A DNA stretch of 64,000 nt. Source: Priestia megaterium NBRC 15308 = ATCC 14581. GTDB lineage: Bacteria > Bacillota > Bacilli > Bacillales > Bacillaceae_H. Where the stretch lies: assembly GCF_000832985.1 (NCBI RefSeq), contig NZ_CP009920.1, positions 4,706,501-4,770,500 on the forward strand, given 5' to 3'. The position numbers were made by a program, and so were the translations under genes. Under the pieces are notes generated by a model. The model was not told the origin of the DNA and ran no database searches. It was given only the letters and a program-made list of their open reading frames with translations. Each line of letters starts with the position of its first letter. Position 1 is the stretch's first letter. Shown here in pieces: positions 1 through 8,650 of the stretch.

Positions 1-112
1 AAACTGTTGGGTTCTGTGCTTATTCTTTATAGGCAGGGTCTTAAGGAACCTACCCTAATATTGATTTAGTCTAGAAAAAGCAAATTTATAGCATTAAGTC
101 ATTATTTATATA

Positions 113-162
113 AAACAGCCTACATTCTAAGTGTTTAATACAAAGAATTTAGGCTGTTTCTT
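113..162. terminator. Terminator-like hairpin
   Basis: AAACAGCCTA pairs with TAGGCTGTTT around an AT-rich loop, with T/A-rich flanks on both sides. It lies beyond the 3' end of the minus-strand gene that ends at 250. Nothing else is recognised in positions 1-249. Confidence 0.5.
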
Positions 163-249
163 AAAAATCGTAAATATTTAATGATTACTTTCACTAGGAA
201 TAAAATTAACTTCAAGGTACATAAATTTAATGAGTTAATATTAAGTGTT

Positions 250-1038
250 TTACCATTTATACTTATTAACGACAAATATTCTCTGTCTCCACTGCAATTT
301 GATCCAACTAAAAATCGTATAAATCATAACCCTGTTGAAACCATGTGCTCCCATGTCTAATAACTCAGCTAAATGATCAGCATAATATCTGATGACTTCA
401 GCCGTTACCCTTTCAAAAGATAAATAATAAAATAATATGTTTTCCTCTTCATAGTAACTCACTTCAAATAGGTTGGTTTCAGAATATATGTGGCCAAAGG
501 ATGCATTTTCTTGCAAACTTCTTTTCCAATAATATATTCTATACTTTTCAACTACTCCTCCAAGCTGACTTCTTATTAACCCCAGTTGATCCAAGATATG
601 TTGCATCCAAAGTGCCCTAGTATGGTCAACTATTCGAATATGAGGAGGACACACAGTTTTATGTTGCAGTGATGATATGTCAATTAGCCTTTCTATTCTA
701 ATATCTTTCCAGGCATCACAATCCAAAAAAAGAATACTTTTTGAACATTGCATGTCTTCCTGCCCTGTTCCAGCACATAATTTATGTTGAATCTCATCAT
801 TTTCCTCTATAAATTCCTGTGCACTTCTACACTTGTTAATCCATTTTACAATATCATCCTGAAAGGGTTTATTAGCTCCCCTCTTTGACTCAATAAAGAC
901 TGCTTCAAAACGTTGTTTACAAGGATCCCAAAATGAAGCAACAGAATCCATAGATATTGTATCGTCATCTATAACATCATCTTCATCAGAAGTTTCTTCA
1001 CCTCTCCTTTTAAAGTCTTGATTTTTCAAAGCTAACAA
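250..1038 (-). CDS. Hypothetical protein, family not recognised
   Basis: This is a 262-residue soluble reading frame with an acidic N-terminal stretch (EETSDEDDVIDDD, about residues 15-27) and then a mixed, aromatic-rich body. No signal peptide, membrane segment or motif known to me is visible. The only start in frame is a TTG at 1038, and no good ribosome binding site precedes it. The frame closes at a stop about 35 bases upstream of that start. The gene could therefore be a 5'-truncated copy of a longer gene. The open length and ordinary composition argue for real coding, but no function can be assigned. Confidence 0.45.
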   Translation of the reverse strand: MLALKNQDFKRRGEETSDEDDVIDDDTISMDSVASFWDPCKQRFEAVFIESKRGANKPFQDDIVKWINKCRSAQEFIEENDEIQHKLCAGTGQEDMQCSKSILFLDCDAWKDIRIERLIDISSLQHKTVCPPHIRIVDHTRALWMQHILDQLGLIRSQLGGVVEKYRIYYWKRSLQENASFGHIYSETNLFEVSYYEEENILFYYLSFERVTAEVIRYYADHLAELLDMGAHGFNRVMIYTIFSWIKLQWRQRIFVVNKYKW

Positions 1039-1278
1039 CCCGAACCATTTAAAAAATGGACAAAATAATCTTCATCTCTCCGCCACCAGTTCTCTAGGCT
1101 AATTTGTGTAGTTCCTTTAAAGCCGTTTCCTAGCCTTGCCTAAAGCATAAAATTTGATTTTGTGTATAAAGGAAAATAATATAGATATATCGAGAATTAT
1201 CAATATCCTTTTGTTCGATTTGTTTGTACGCATTCAAGGCAAAATAGATTTTAATAAGATTAGAAAGGGCGGACACCG

Positions 1279-1620
1279 TTGAATCGGGAATCAAATATGA
1301 TAAATGACGAACAGGCAGTTGAAATTTTCAAGGCTCTGTCAAATCAAATCAGAGTAAATATTCTGCAAATGTTGAAAGAACCGGATAATAATTTTTCCCC
1401 GCAGGCCCATGTCATCAAAGAAAAGGGCTTTGATGGCGGGGTTTGTGTTAGTGATATTCGTAGCAAAGTAGGACTATCACAGTCTACTACCTCCCAGTAT
1501 TTGTCTATCCTATTACAAAGCGGGATGGTGGAAATGAAACGAATCGGACAATGGACTTATTATCGACGCAATGAGGAAACCATTAAACAGCTTGAAAAAT
1601 ATATAGGCTTAAAAATATAA
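1279..1620 (+). CDS. ArsR-family winged-helix regulator
   Basis: A 113-residue DNA-binding repressor of the ArsR/SmtB type. The N-terminal helix (EQAVEIFKALSNQIRVNIL) and the recognition segment VGLSQSTTSQYLSIL (about residues 65-80) are typical, followed by the wing KRIGQWTYYRRN. A TTG start is chosen because AAAGGGCGG lies six bases before it; an ATG at 1297 has a poorer site. It sits 20 bp upstream of a flavin monooxygenase gene on the same strand, so it probably controls that operon. A single Cys (GGVCVSD) is seen, but no classical metal-binding CxC pair, so the inducer is unknown and may be organic or redox-linked. Confidence 0.85.
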   Translation: MNRESNMINDEQAVEIFKALSNQIRVNILQMLKEPDNNFSPQAHVIKEKGFDGGVCVSDIRSKVGLSQSTTSQYLSILLQSGMVEMKRIGQWTYYRRNEETIKQLEKYIGLKI

Positions 1621-1640
1621 CCTTTTAAGGAGGACCAAGA

Positions 1641-2606
1641 GTGAGTTTTCAAAATCATCGTGCCTATAACAGCATGTACCAGAAAGACAAAATGACACTC
1701 GGATTTATCCTCCCGACTGCCAGGATGTCTAAAGATCCGATTATGGAGAATCAGCTGGAGCTTGCCCGTAAAATTGAGGAATATGGCTTTGCTTCATTAT
1801 GGCTCCGTGATATTACGATGCAGAATTTGAATATTGATGATAACGGCCAAAAGTACGATTTATGGATTTATTTGACGTATCTTGCTGCCTATACAAAACA
1901 CATTGCGTTAGTGACAGGAAGTGTAGTTCTCCCTTTGCGCCACCCTGTCAGGGTAGCCAAGGAAGCTGCATCAATTGATCAATTGTTTCCAGGTCGATTG
2001 ATTATGGGAGTGGCATCAGGGGACAGGGAAAAAGACTTTACAGCTTTAGGGATGTTTAAGCAAGAAAGCGGTTCATTATTCAAAGAAAATTTCGAAATTC
2101 TCGACCGGCTGTTAAAAGAGGATCAGCCGACAATCCACAGCCACGCCGGGCTGATCGATGGTACAGATATGAGGTTAATCCCAAAGCCTGTATCTTCGAT
2201 TCCGACCATGGTGACTGGATTTAGCAATCAGTCTATCAATTGGATAGCTAGGAACGGGGATGGATGGCTTCAATACCCAAGAAGCATTATTCAACAGGAG
2301 CAGCTTATCCAGGATTATCGTGCTTTAACTGAAGTTCATGCTCCAGGAGATTTTAAACCCTTCTCTCAAAGCTTGTTCATCAATTTATTGGAAAATCCCG
2401 ATGAAATGCCTGTCCCCATACCCTTAGGCTATTCCGTGGGAAGAAACCGTTTAGTTGATCTACTTCATCAATTTCAAGCGATTGGTGTCAACCATTTGGC
2501 GTTTGTTCTGTATTTTTCCAAGCGTCCTCCAGAGGAAGTAATCCAGGAACTTGGAGAATTTGTTTTACCCTACTTTCCAACCCATAAAGGTACAGTCCAG
2601 CTTTAA
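1641..2606 (+). CDS. Luciferase-like flavin-dependent oxidoreductase (BA3436 type)
   Basis: This 321-residue protein has the bacterial-luciferase (LLM) TIM-barrel pattern: LGFILPTARM near the N-terminus, EEYGFASLWLRDI, ALVTGSVVLPLRHPVRVAKEAA and FPGRLIMGVASGD. Such enzymes use reduced FMN supplied by a partner to oxygenate or reduce small organic compounds; the substrate is unknown here. A GTG start follows AAGGAGGACC at good spacing. It lies directly after the ArsR gene and 31 bp before another LLM gene, so the three form an operon. It differs clearly from the two MsnO8-type paralogues downstream. It may detoxify or degrade an organic molecule sensed by the ArsR protein; that is inference. 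Confidence 0.8.
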   Translation: MSFQNHRAYNSMYQKDKMTLGFILPTARMSKDPIMENQLELARKIEEYGFASLWLRDITMQNLNIDDNGQKYDLWIYLTYLAAYTKHIALVTGSVVLPLRHPVRVAKEAASIDQLFPGRLIMGVASGDREKDFTALGMFKQESGSLFKENFEILDRLLKEDQPTIHSHAGLIDGTDMRLIPKPVSSIPTMVTGFSNQSINWIARNGDGWLQYPRSIIQQEQLIQDYRALTEVHAPGDFKPFSQSLFINLLENPDEMPVPIPLGYSVGRNRLVDLLHQFQAIGVNHLAFVLYFSKRPPEEVIQELGEFVLPYFPTHKGTVQL

Positions 2607-2637
2607 AAAATTAAATTATATAAAAGGAAGAAGAATT

Positions 2638-3645
2638 ATGACAAAGAAAATCGAACTTTCAGTACTAGATCCCTCCCCAATTGTCGAGGGAGGATCAGCC
2701 AAACTTTCTCTTCAAAACACGCTTGATCTAGCAAAGAAAACAGAGCAGTGGGGATATAAACGGTTTTGGCTTGCTGAACATCATAATTGGGCAGGAATGG
2801 CAAGTTCAGCATCCCCGATAGTAATTGGACGAGTGGCCTCTGTCACGGAAAAAATGCATATTGGATCAGGCGCAATGCTACTTTCCCATTATTCTCCTCT
2901 TTCCGTGGCTGAGCACTTTGGAACATTAGAAACCTTCTTCCCTGGCCGGATCGATCTTGGATTGGGGCGGGCACCTGGTACCGACCAATATACAGCAAAT
3001 GTATTGCGGCAGCGGATTGCTGGTGAACCTGAATTTGATGCCCGGCTTGAGGAGCTTATCGCATATCTTTATGGTACAGGAACAGCCACTAAGAATGGTT
3101 CATTTGGCTTTCACGCCATTCCCGGCGAAAAAACAAATGTGCCAATTTGGCTGTTAGGTTCAGGGTTTTATAGTGCACAATTAGCTGGAATACTTGGGTT
3201 ACCATTCTCTTTCGCGGGACATTTTGCTCCAGGTAACATGATGGAGGCGATAAAACTGTATCGAGATTCTTTTCGTCCGTCTCAATTTTTGGAGGAGCCT
3301 TATGTACTGTTAGCCGTTCAAGTGGTGGCTGCTGATGAGAAACAGGAGGCACAAAGGCTTGCCACTTCGATGTATCAAAAATTTCTTTTGTTAACCCGCG
3401 GACAGCCTTCGCCCATTTTGCCTCCTGTTGATAATATGGACGAGCTTTGGAACGATAATGAACGCAGGGCGGTTGAAGAACAGCTTTTCACTTCCATCAT
3501 CGGGGACCCTGCTGACGTGAAGCATCAGCTCCATGAGTTAATAGAAAAGACTGAAGCTGATGAAATTATGGCTCATACAGAGATTTTTGATCATAAGGCA
3601 CGGCTACGCTCTTATGAAATTCTGGCCCAGGCTACAGTGAATTAA
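2638..3645 (+). CDS. Luciferase-like monooxygenase, MsnO8 family (copy 1)
   Basis: A 335-residue LLM-class oxidoreductase. Family marks are LSVLDPSPI at the N-terminus, [42 protein letters not shown], and the C-terminal ADEIMAHTEIFDHKARLRSY. Length is normal for the group. The ATG at 2638 is chosen because GGAAGAAG precedes it, although the frame is open further back into the previous gene. The next gene, 157 bp downstream, encodes a close paralogue sharing these motifs, so an old tandem duplication is likely. Proteins of this group are annotated as MsnO8 (mensacarcin monooxygenase-like); the actual substrate cannot be read from sequence. Confidence 0.8.
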   Translation: MTKKIELSVLDPSPIVEGGSAKLSLQNTLDLAKKTEQWGYKRFWLAEHHNWAGMASSASPIVIGRVASVTEKMHIGSGAMLLSHYSPLSVAEHFGTLETFFPGRIDLGLGRAPGTDQYTANVLRQRIAGEPEFDARLEELIAYLYGTGTATKNGSFGFHAIPGEKTNVPIWLLGSGFYSAQLAGILGLPFSFAGHFAPGNMMEAIKLYRDSFRPSQFLEEPYVLLAVQVVAADEKQEAQRLATSMYQKFLLLTRGQPSPILPPVDNMDELWNDNERRAVEEQLFTSIIGDPADVKHQLHELIEKTEADEIMAHTEIFDHKARLRSYEILAQATVN

Positions 3646-3801
3646 ACAGTGTCTAGTCTAATAAAGGATGTATTTTCTGCAGATATTAAATCAGTTAAAT
3701 TAATGTAATTTAGATTGAAGCAGTAAAAGAAAACAAAGAAAACAGCCTGTAAATTCTTTTATAGGTTTGAAACGGAAATTTTAAAGAAAGAAGATGAGCA
3801 T

Positions 3802-4827
3802 ATGCCTGAAAATGATACAAAACAAATTACGGATATTCCATTCTCAATCCTGGATCTCTCTCCAATTGCAGATGGAAGTACGCCGGCTGATTCTTTTCGC
3901 AATACTTTGGAGCTGGCCCAGCTCGCTGAAAAGCTGGGGTATAACCGATATTGGCTCGCTGAGCATCATAATATGCCATTTATCGCCAGCTCTGCAACAT
4001 CGGTAGTCATTTCCCATGTAGCAGCAGGTACATCAAAAATTCGGGTAGGTTCAGGCGGCATTATGCTACCGAATCATGCACCTCTTGTTATTGCTGAGCA
4101 ATTTGGTACTCTGGAATCATTATATCCAGGACGTATTGATCTTGGCTTGGGCCGTGCACCAGGCACTGATCAGCTTACCGCACGTGCATTAAGACGTGAC
4201 TTGAGAAGTTTGGGAGAAGATTTCCCTGAGCAGCTGGCTGAGCTCCGGAATTACTTTGACCCTTCCCTGGCACAAGGAAATAGTCATGTTAAAGCAATTC
4301 CGGGTGAAGGATTAAACATACCTATTTGGCTGTTAGGTTCAAGCGGATACAGTGCTCAGCTGGCAGGAGAGCTTGGGCTGCCGTTTGCATTTGCGAGCCA
4401 TTTCTCGCCGCATAACACACTGCCGGCTATCCAGTTGTACCGCCGTTCGTTTAAGCCTTCTAAAGTACTGGACAAGCCGCATGCAATGGTAGGGCTAAAC
4501 ATCATTGCGGCTGACACAGATCAAGAAGCTGAGCGGCTCGCTACAACATTGCAGCAGCAGTTCTTAAATTTGATGCGCGGGAAGGAAGTCCCATTGCAGC
4601 CGCCAGTGGATAATATTAACGATATAGCGAGCGACTATGAAATAGCTGCCCTTGAGAATCAATTAGGAACTTCGATTGTCGGCAGTCCTCAAATCGTAAA
4701 AGAAAAGCTGGAAAAGTTTCTGGATGAAAGTCAAGCCGATGAAATCATGGCAATCGCCCAGGTTTATGATCATAAGGCCCGCCTCCATTCCTATGAAATA
4801 TTGGCAGAAATTACTCAGCTAAAATAG
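3802..4827 (+). CDS. Luciferase-like monooxygenase, MsnO8 family (copy 2)
   Basis: A 341-residue paralogue of the preceding gene with the same landmarks: [53 protein letters not shown] and [17 protein letters not shown]. The ATG at 3802 follows AAGAAAGAAG. The 157 bp between the two copies holds no clear terminator, so it may be co-transcribed or have its own promoter. The codon choice is more GC-rich than in most of this half of the window. It presumably uses FMNH2 and oxygen, like its relatives. The 260 bp downstream, to the hxl terminator, hold no recognised feature. Confidence 0.8.
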   Translation: MPENDTKQITDIPFSILDLSPIADGSTPADSFRNTLELAQLAEKLGYNRYWLAEHHNMPFIASSATSVVISHVAAGTSKIRVGSGGIMLPNHAPLVIAEQFGTLESLYPGRIDLGLGRAPGTDQLTARALRRDLRSLGEDFPEQLAELRNYFDPSLAQGNSHVKAIPGEGLNIPIWLLGSSGYSAQLAGELGLPFAFASHFSPHNTLPAIQLYRRSFKPSKVLDKPHAMVGLNIIAADTDQEAERLATTLQQQFLNLMRGKEVPLQPPVDNINDIASDYEIAALENQLGTSIVGSPQIVKEKLEKFLDESQADEIMAIAQVYDHKARLHSYEILAEITQLK

Positions 4828-5038
4828 GTCAAAACTGGACGAGCCTTATGGCAAGCTTTTAATGTATCTCCATAAATTTTTTGTATAGAATATAAAAAAG
4901 TGCCTGTCAAAGAAATTTTTGTACTCTATGTTATCCAGTTGCTCAATAGCAAAACCCTTTAAATTACTTTAACACCTTGTAATAGATTTAAATATCTCAT
5001 CCGCAAACGAACGTATAGAATAAAGGGAGATTATACAG

Positions 5039-5070
5039 AAAAGACCACAAATTAAAAAGTGTGGTCTTTT
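5039..5070. terminator. Bidirectional terminator after hxlAB
   Basis: AAAAGACCAC pairs with GTGGTCTTTT, with A and T runs on both sides. It lies 22 bp past the remnant stop of hxlB and would end that minus-strand transcript. Confidence 0.7.
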
Positions 5071-5091
5071 CTATATATTTTAAGCTATTTT

Positions 5092-5604
5092 CTATTCGAG
5101 ATTAGCATGTTTACTATACATTTTATTAGAATCTATGCTTTTTTCTCTCTAAAGCGTAAGATTAAGGCATCATAAAATAACAGCATTGTTTGCTCAAATA
5201 GAGATCCCATTGGTTGAATGGTCCTGTAATCACCTTCAGATTGATCTTTCGTGACTCCTGGTAATTTAACAGTAATATCAGCTCACTCTCCAATGGTTGA
5301 TTCAGGAGAAATGGTTATAGCTGCGACTGTACCTCCTAAGCTTTTTCAGCAATGGCAACTAAGGTTTTGGTTTCTCCTGATCCTGAACCAATGATTAATA
5401 AATCGTCTTTTTCTAAATTAGCTGTTACTGTTTCCCCAACTACATAGGCATCAATCCCAATCCAGATCTGCCTGAACCAGCCACAAAGATTTTCTTGGAT
5501 TCTAAAATCTGGTTTATTAATTTCTCTGCTTCTGAATCACCAATCAAGTGGATTGTTTGACTTAATTCTTGAACGACCTCGGCTACATATTGAGTAATCT
5601 TCAT
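5092..5604 (-). pseudogene. hxlB: Broken 6-phospho-3-hexuloisomerase (hxlB)
   Basis: Starting at the ATG at 5604 the frame reads MKITQYVAEVV and then AGSGRSG, the sugar-isomerase (SIS) nucleotide/phosphosugar motif, as in HxlB. After GRSG about a dozen residues usual in the family are missing and the frame shifts. Further pieces, VVGETVTANLEKDD with IIGSGSGETKTL, then TKDQSEGDY and QPMGSLFEQTMLLFYDA, can be read only by changing frame. There is also an internal TGA in IGE*ADI. At least three lesions make it a pseudogene. It normally isomerises the hexulose phosphate made by hxlA to fructose-6-phosphate. Its start lies 8 bp after the hxlA stop, the standard gene order. Confidence 0.85.
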
Positions 5605-5611
5605 TGTTAAA

Positions 5612-6244
5612 TTAACCTTGTTCAATTAATTTTTTCATTTCGCGTGCTGTAGCTTTTTTATTTTCTTTATTCGTAATTCCCCCACCTACGATAACCAGAT
5701 CTGGGTGTTGTTTAATTACTTCAGGAAGTGTTTCTAATTTGATTCCACCTGCAATAGCAGTTTGCGCGTTTTTAACAACGCTTTTGATGGTTGAAAGGTC
5801 TTCGAAAGAATTCTTTCCAACTGCTTGAAGATCGTAACCTGTGTGAACGCAGATATAATCAACGCCAAGTTCATCCAGTTCTTGTGCGCGGGCTGCAATA
5901 TCCTTCACGGCGATCATATCAGCAAGGATTTGTTTGCCTTGTTTTTTAGCTTCTTCTACTGCGCCTTTAATTGACTCGTCTTCTGCAGTGCCAAGAATCG
6001 TAATGATGTCAGCACCTGCAGCAGATGCTTGGCTTACTTCATATCCAGCTGCATCCATAATTTTCAAGTCTGCTAATACGGTTAAGTTAGGAAATGCAGC
6101 CTTTACTTCTTTCACTGCTTTAAGACCTTCATTGATCACCACAGGTGTACCAATTTCTACAACATCAATATGCTCTTCTACCTCTTTCACTAATTCAATA
6201 GCTCCCTGAATATTGACAAGATCTAATGCTAATTGTAATTTCAT
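5612..6244 (-). CDS. hxlA: 3-hexulose-6-phosphate synthase
   Basis: An intact 210-residue TIM-barrel enzyme that condenses formaldehyde with ribulose-5-phosphate in the ribulose monophosphate pathway, used by bacilli to detoxify formaldehyde. Recognisable segments are QLALDLVNIQGA, VVEIGTPVVINEG, LADLKIMDAAGYE (catalytic Asp/Lys/Asp) and the phosphate-binding IAGGIKLE and VIVGGGIT. AAAGGAGCG precedes the ATG. In B. subtilis hxlA and hxlB form an operon activated by HxlR; no hxlR is seen here. Because the downstream isomerase is broken, this synthase lacks its local partner. It is useful only if an isomerase exists elsewhere. Confidence 0.9.
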   Translation of the reverse strand: MKLQLALDLVNIQGAIELVKEVEEHIDVVEIGTPVVINEGLKAVKEVKAAFPNLTVLADLKIMDAAGYEVSQASAAGADIITILGTAEDESIKGAVEEAKKQGKQILADMIAVKDIAARAQELDELGVDYICVHTGYDLQAVGKNSFEDLSTIKSVVKNAQTAIAGGIKLETLPEVIKQHPDLVIVGGGITNKENKKATAREMKKLIEQG

Positions 6245-6292
6245 TTATATTCGCTCCTTTTAATATGATTTTATATTGTGCTATAGTCTGTC

Positions 6293-6298
6293 ATTATA
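6293..6298 (-). promoter_or_regulatory. Probable -10 box of hxlA
   Basis: Read on the minus strand this is TATAAT, about 49 bp before the hxlA start. No good -35 lies 17 bp further up, as expected for an activator-dependent promoter such as HxlR-controlled ones. The rest of the gap 6299-6657 shows no gene. Confidence 0.4.
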
Positions 6299-6657
6299 CT
6301 GGTGTAAGGGTTTCCTTTCGAAAAGCTATTTACTCACCAGCACGTTTCTTAGTATACTCATTATTTTTTACAACAGATGTAAATAGTAAAGTACTTATTA
6401 CAAGAGTATTTTACTATTTACATGCGTCAATATGATGCCATTCTCCTTAAACACCTGAGCCGTAAATGATAAGTACTAGCTTTTTCTTCGATGGACCACT
6501 CTCCTATTCAGTTTTTGATACAAAACAAATGTAATTATTCAAGAAAATTTTGTCATGGTTTATTTTTTTACATTTACATTAAAAAGGAAAACTGTTGCAT
6601 CGTAAATCATAGACCAGCTAATACTAATTTTACGACTAAGCAAGGAGATGAAAATAT

Positions 6658-7146
6658 ATGAAAAGTAAAAAATTAGAAATACAATTTCTAAAGTGTATAA
6701 CCATCATATTTTTAGGTAGCTTACCCTTTGTTTTAAAGAAAACTCCTATTAAAGATTCACTGTTGGTCTTGTTTATGAATGGATATACAAATGCTATCGT
6801 TGACAGGTTTCTGGTTAACCGTCAAATACTTGAATATCCTGTACGCTATATACCTAAAGAGTTTAAATCGAATGTTTTATTTGATTTCTTATGTTTACCA
6901 ACTGTTTCTTTATGGCTTTATCATTTAACAAAAAATGATAATCCTTTTAAAATTGTATATAAGATTGTACTTACCATCAGTTCGCTATTTTTAGTTGAGT
7001 TATGGGCAGAAAAATATACGAAACTAATTAAGTGGCAAAAAGGATGGAAATGGTATTATAGCCTTATTAGCCTTAATGTAAGAGCTTTATTTAGTCGTTT
7101 AGTAATTGCAATTATTAACATTATAGAAAAGAAACAAGAAGGTTAA
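6658..7146 (+). CDS. Small polytopic membrane protein, CBO0543-like
   Basis: A 162-residue protein with about four hydrophobic segments (around residues 10-27, 60-90, 100-120 and 140-155) and a basic C-terminus, placing it in the cytoplasmic membrane. The overall pattern resembles the CBO0543 family of uncharacterised Firmicutes membrane proteins, although that assignment is by general likeness only. GCAAGGAGATG precedes the ATG. It stands alone, with 400 bp before it. Two more proteins of similar build occur at 27.2 kb and, broken, at 62 kb. Function unknown. Confidence 0.65.
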   Translation: MKSKKLEIQFLKCITIIFLGSLPFVLKKTPIKDSLLVLFMNGYTNAIVDRFLVNRQILEYPVRYIPKEFKSNVLFDFLCLPTVSLWLYHLTKNDNPFKIVYKIVLTISSLFLVELWAEKYTKLIKWQKGWKWYYSLISLNVRALFSRLVIAIINIIEKKQEG

Positions 7147-7186
7147 CCTGCGCTCTTACTAGAAAAAGTAATCTTGTGTCTTCCTC

Positions 7187-7602
7187 TTATTTTATAGGTG
7201 GAAATCCAACTGGTTCTGCTTCTTCAAAGATAAACAAATCTAATTGTTTAGTCGCGAATGGATTACCGGATGCTTCCCAACCAGTTAATGTACCGAACAG
7301 ATCTTCATTTTTCCATCCTGTTAAGTTATCCAAATAGATACTTCACTCATATGAGCATGAGAAGAACTTGGAAACGCTGCTCAGGTATTGTCACAATCAT
7401 TTATAAATAAAAACCTAGTTAATGAACGATGTGTTAAGTAAACAGCACCAGAAGGTATGTCTTGCAGCAGTTCACCACTAATATTGGCCCAACCTGCTTC
7501 GATCTTTTCATTTTGTGGGTGTTTCATGAGCTTTTTGAGTTCTCGTTTATCGGAAATAAGCTTGTTAAATTCTTCAATTGAAAGAGATGTAATTTTTTTA
7601 AT
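7187..7602 (-). pseudogene. Decayed gene of unknown family
   Basis: Read from 7602 toward 7187, GGAGG sits eight bases before an ATT where an ATG would be expected. The frame runs KKITSLSIEEFNKLI, then WANISGELLQDIPSGAVYL, to a TGA. Coding then continues after frame changes as WKNEDLFGTLTGWEASGN and FIFEEAEPVGFPPIK before a TAA. At least one nonsense and one frameshift are present, plus loss of the start codon. A short stretch resembling WANISGELLQ recurs at 15.4 kb in the same strand. The family is not recognised; the setting suggests cargo of an old plasmid-like element. Confidence 0.6.
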
Positions 7603-7660
7603 CGTTTATTCCTCCAATTAATTTGATTTTAAATATGAAAGAAAGGATTATTTATAAAAG

Positions 7661-7692
7661 AAAAAGCAGAGGTATTAACAGGATCTGCTTGT
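7661..7692. terminator. Hairpin upstream of the decayed gene
   Basis: AAGCAGA(GG) pairs with (GG)ATCTGCTT around TATTAACA. A very similar AAGCAGAGG hairpin follows the DinB gene at 15.45 kb. Confidence 0.35.
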
Positions 7693-7800
7693 TAAATTTA
7701 ATTTTGTCAGGTTAAAATCACTTCATTTTTTCCAGTATAAAATTGATCTCTTTACAGAAAATATCCTTATCTACGAATTATGAACAAGGAGGGGGAAAAC

Positions 7801-7956
7801 TTGGGTAATAAAAATAACCCGTTAGTTGGTATTGGAATTCTTTCGATACTATTAACAACAATTTATACAGCAGTACTTGCATCACAGTTGATGGCCACTA
7901 AACACAAAGTTGATTACCTTTATTTTAAAAATAAGTTCTCTGAAAATAAAAACTAG
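7801..7956 (+). CDS. Small single-pass membrane protein
   Basis: A 51-residue frame starting with TTG directly after a very strong AAGGAGGGGG site. It encodes MGNKNNPLVGIGILSILLTT, one hydrophobic helix of about 20 residues, and a charged tail ending FKNKFSENKN. A weak GACGGTG/CACCATCGTC-like hairpin with a T run (7963-7990) follows. The strong ribosome site and compact terminator argue that it is a true gene despite its length. It could be a membrane peptide, a toxin-like small protein or a regulator. No family is recognised. Confidence 0.6.
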   Translation: MGNKNNPLVGIGILSILLTTIYTAVLASQLMATKHKVDYLYFKNKFSENKN

Positions 7957-8048
7957 TTCTATTGAGACGGTGATTGACCATCGTCTTTTTACTATTCTTT
8001 GTTTACACAATATTTATCTGATGTGTCGTCAAATATTCTTGCTATACT

Positions 8049-8455
8049 TTACCTTTCGATTTCCTGTTCTTCTTTTCTCTTCTTGACGATGCCTGTACGT
8101 TTTTGAGGGTACATTTGATTATCCACTTCAAAACGTTCTTGAAAAGTAAGAGGTTGTTCTTGAACTTGACCATTGATGATCCCCTTTTCCTTTTTAGCAA
8201 TATTTGAATCGATCTGATGTTCAAGTTTGTTTAGATGTGTGTCTTTGGTGTGAAGTTTCACGTGTGCCAACTCATGTATCAAAGTCTTTACATTTTGACG
8301 TTCAGAATTACGGGGATTTAACGCAACTTCTTGTTAGAGTATAAGAAACTCCCTTTGCGGAACCTAGTTCTTCTTTAGGAGCAATAATAGAAATACCATT
8401 CTTTTCAGCAATAGCTTCACCTGTAAACAAAATACCATTTTATTCTATATTTTCT
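8049..8455 (-). pseudogene. Remnant of plasmid-type zinc metallopeptidase (ImmA/ArdC-like)
   Basis: Read downward from 8455 the first frame gives ILFTGEAIAEKNGISIIAPK and then stops at KSP*. In another frame the gene continues as QEVALNPRNSERQNVKTL followed by IHELAHVKLHTKDTHLN. HELAH is the HExxH zinc site of gluzincin-type peptidases found in ArdC/ImmA-like proteins of plasmids and ICEs. The tail is short and lysine-rich. The N-terminal domain is missing, replaced by a small basic gene whose end abuts at 8456. It is a dead fragment and marks this stretch as former mobile-element DNA. Confidence 0.65.
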
Positions 8456-8650
8456 TTACCTCCGGTAGTTTCTCTTTCTTTTTTTCCTTTCAGCCTTTGG
8501 AGGTTGTAACAGAGAAAAAGGATTCTTTTTCTTTGTTTGAGCGATCCATTTATCCATTTCCTTTTCATCAAAGAGAAGGGATTTATTTGTCTTTTTTTTC
8601 TTTAAAATAGGTTTCTCTTTTTCTAGGATTCTTTCGTCAAATAATGCCAT
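8456..8650 (-). CDS. Small lysine-rich protein
   Basis: A 64-residue, strongly basic protein starting MALFDERILEKEKPILKKKK and ending KAERKKRKRNYRR. AAGGAGGG precedes the ATG at good spacing. It contains the unit KSLLFDEKE, which recurs in the fragment at 9.52-9.73 kb, and its first 17 or so residues recur at 16.17-16.25 kb. The DNA near its 3' end (from 8457) is almost identical to 9601-9638. The high charge suggests nucleic-acid binding or a linker-like accessory protein of a plasmid, but nothing specific can be claimed. The 3' end may itself be a recombination joint with the metallopeptidase remnant. Confidence 0.5.
   Translation of the reverse strand: MALFDERILEKEKPILKKKKTNKSLLFDEKEMDKWIAQTKKKNPFSLLQPPKAERKKRKRNYRR

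Noticed and set aside
5934-6209. A 91-residue + strand frame inside hxlA
   Set aside because: It is antisense to a well-conserved enzyme and has no ribosome site.
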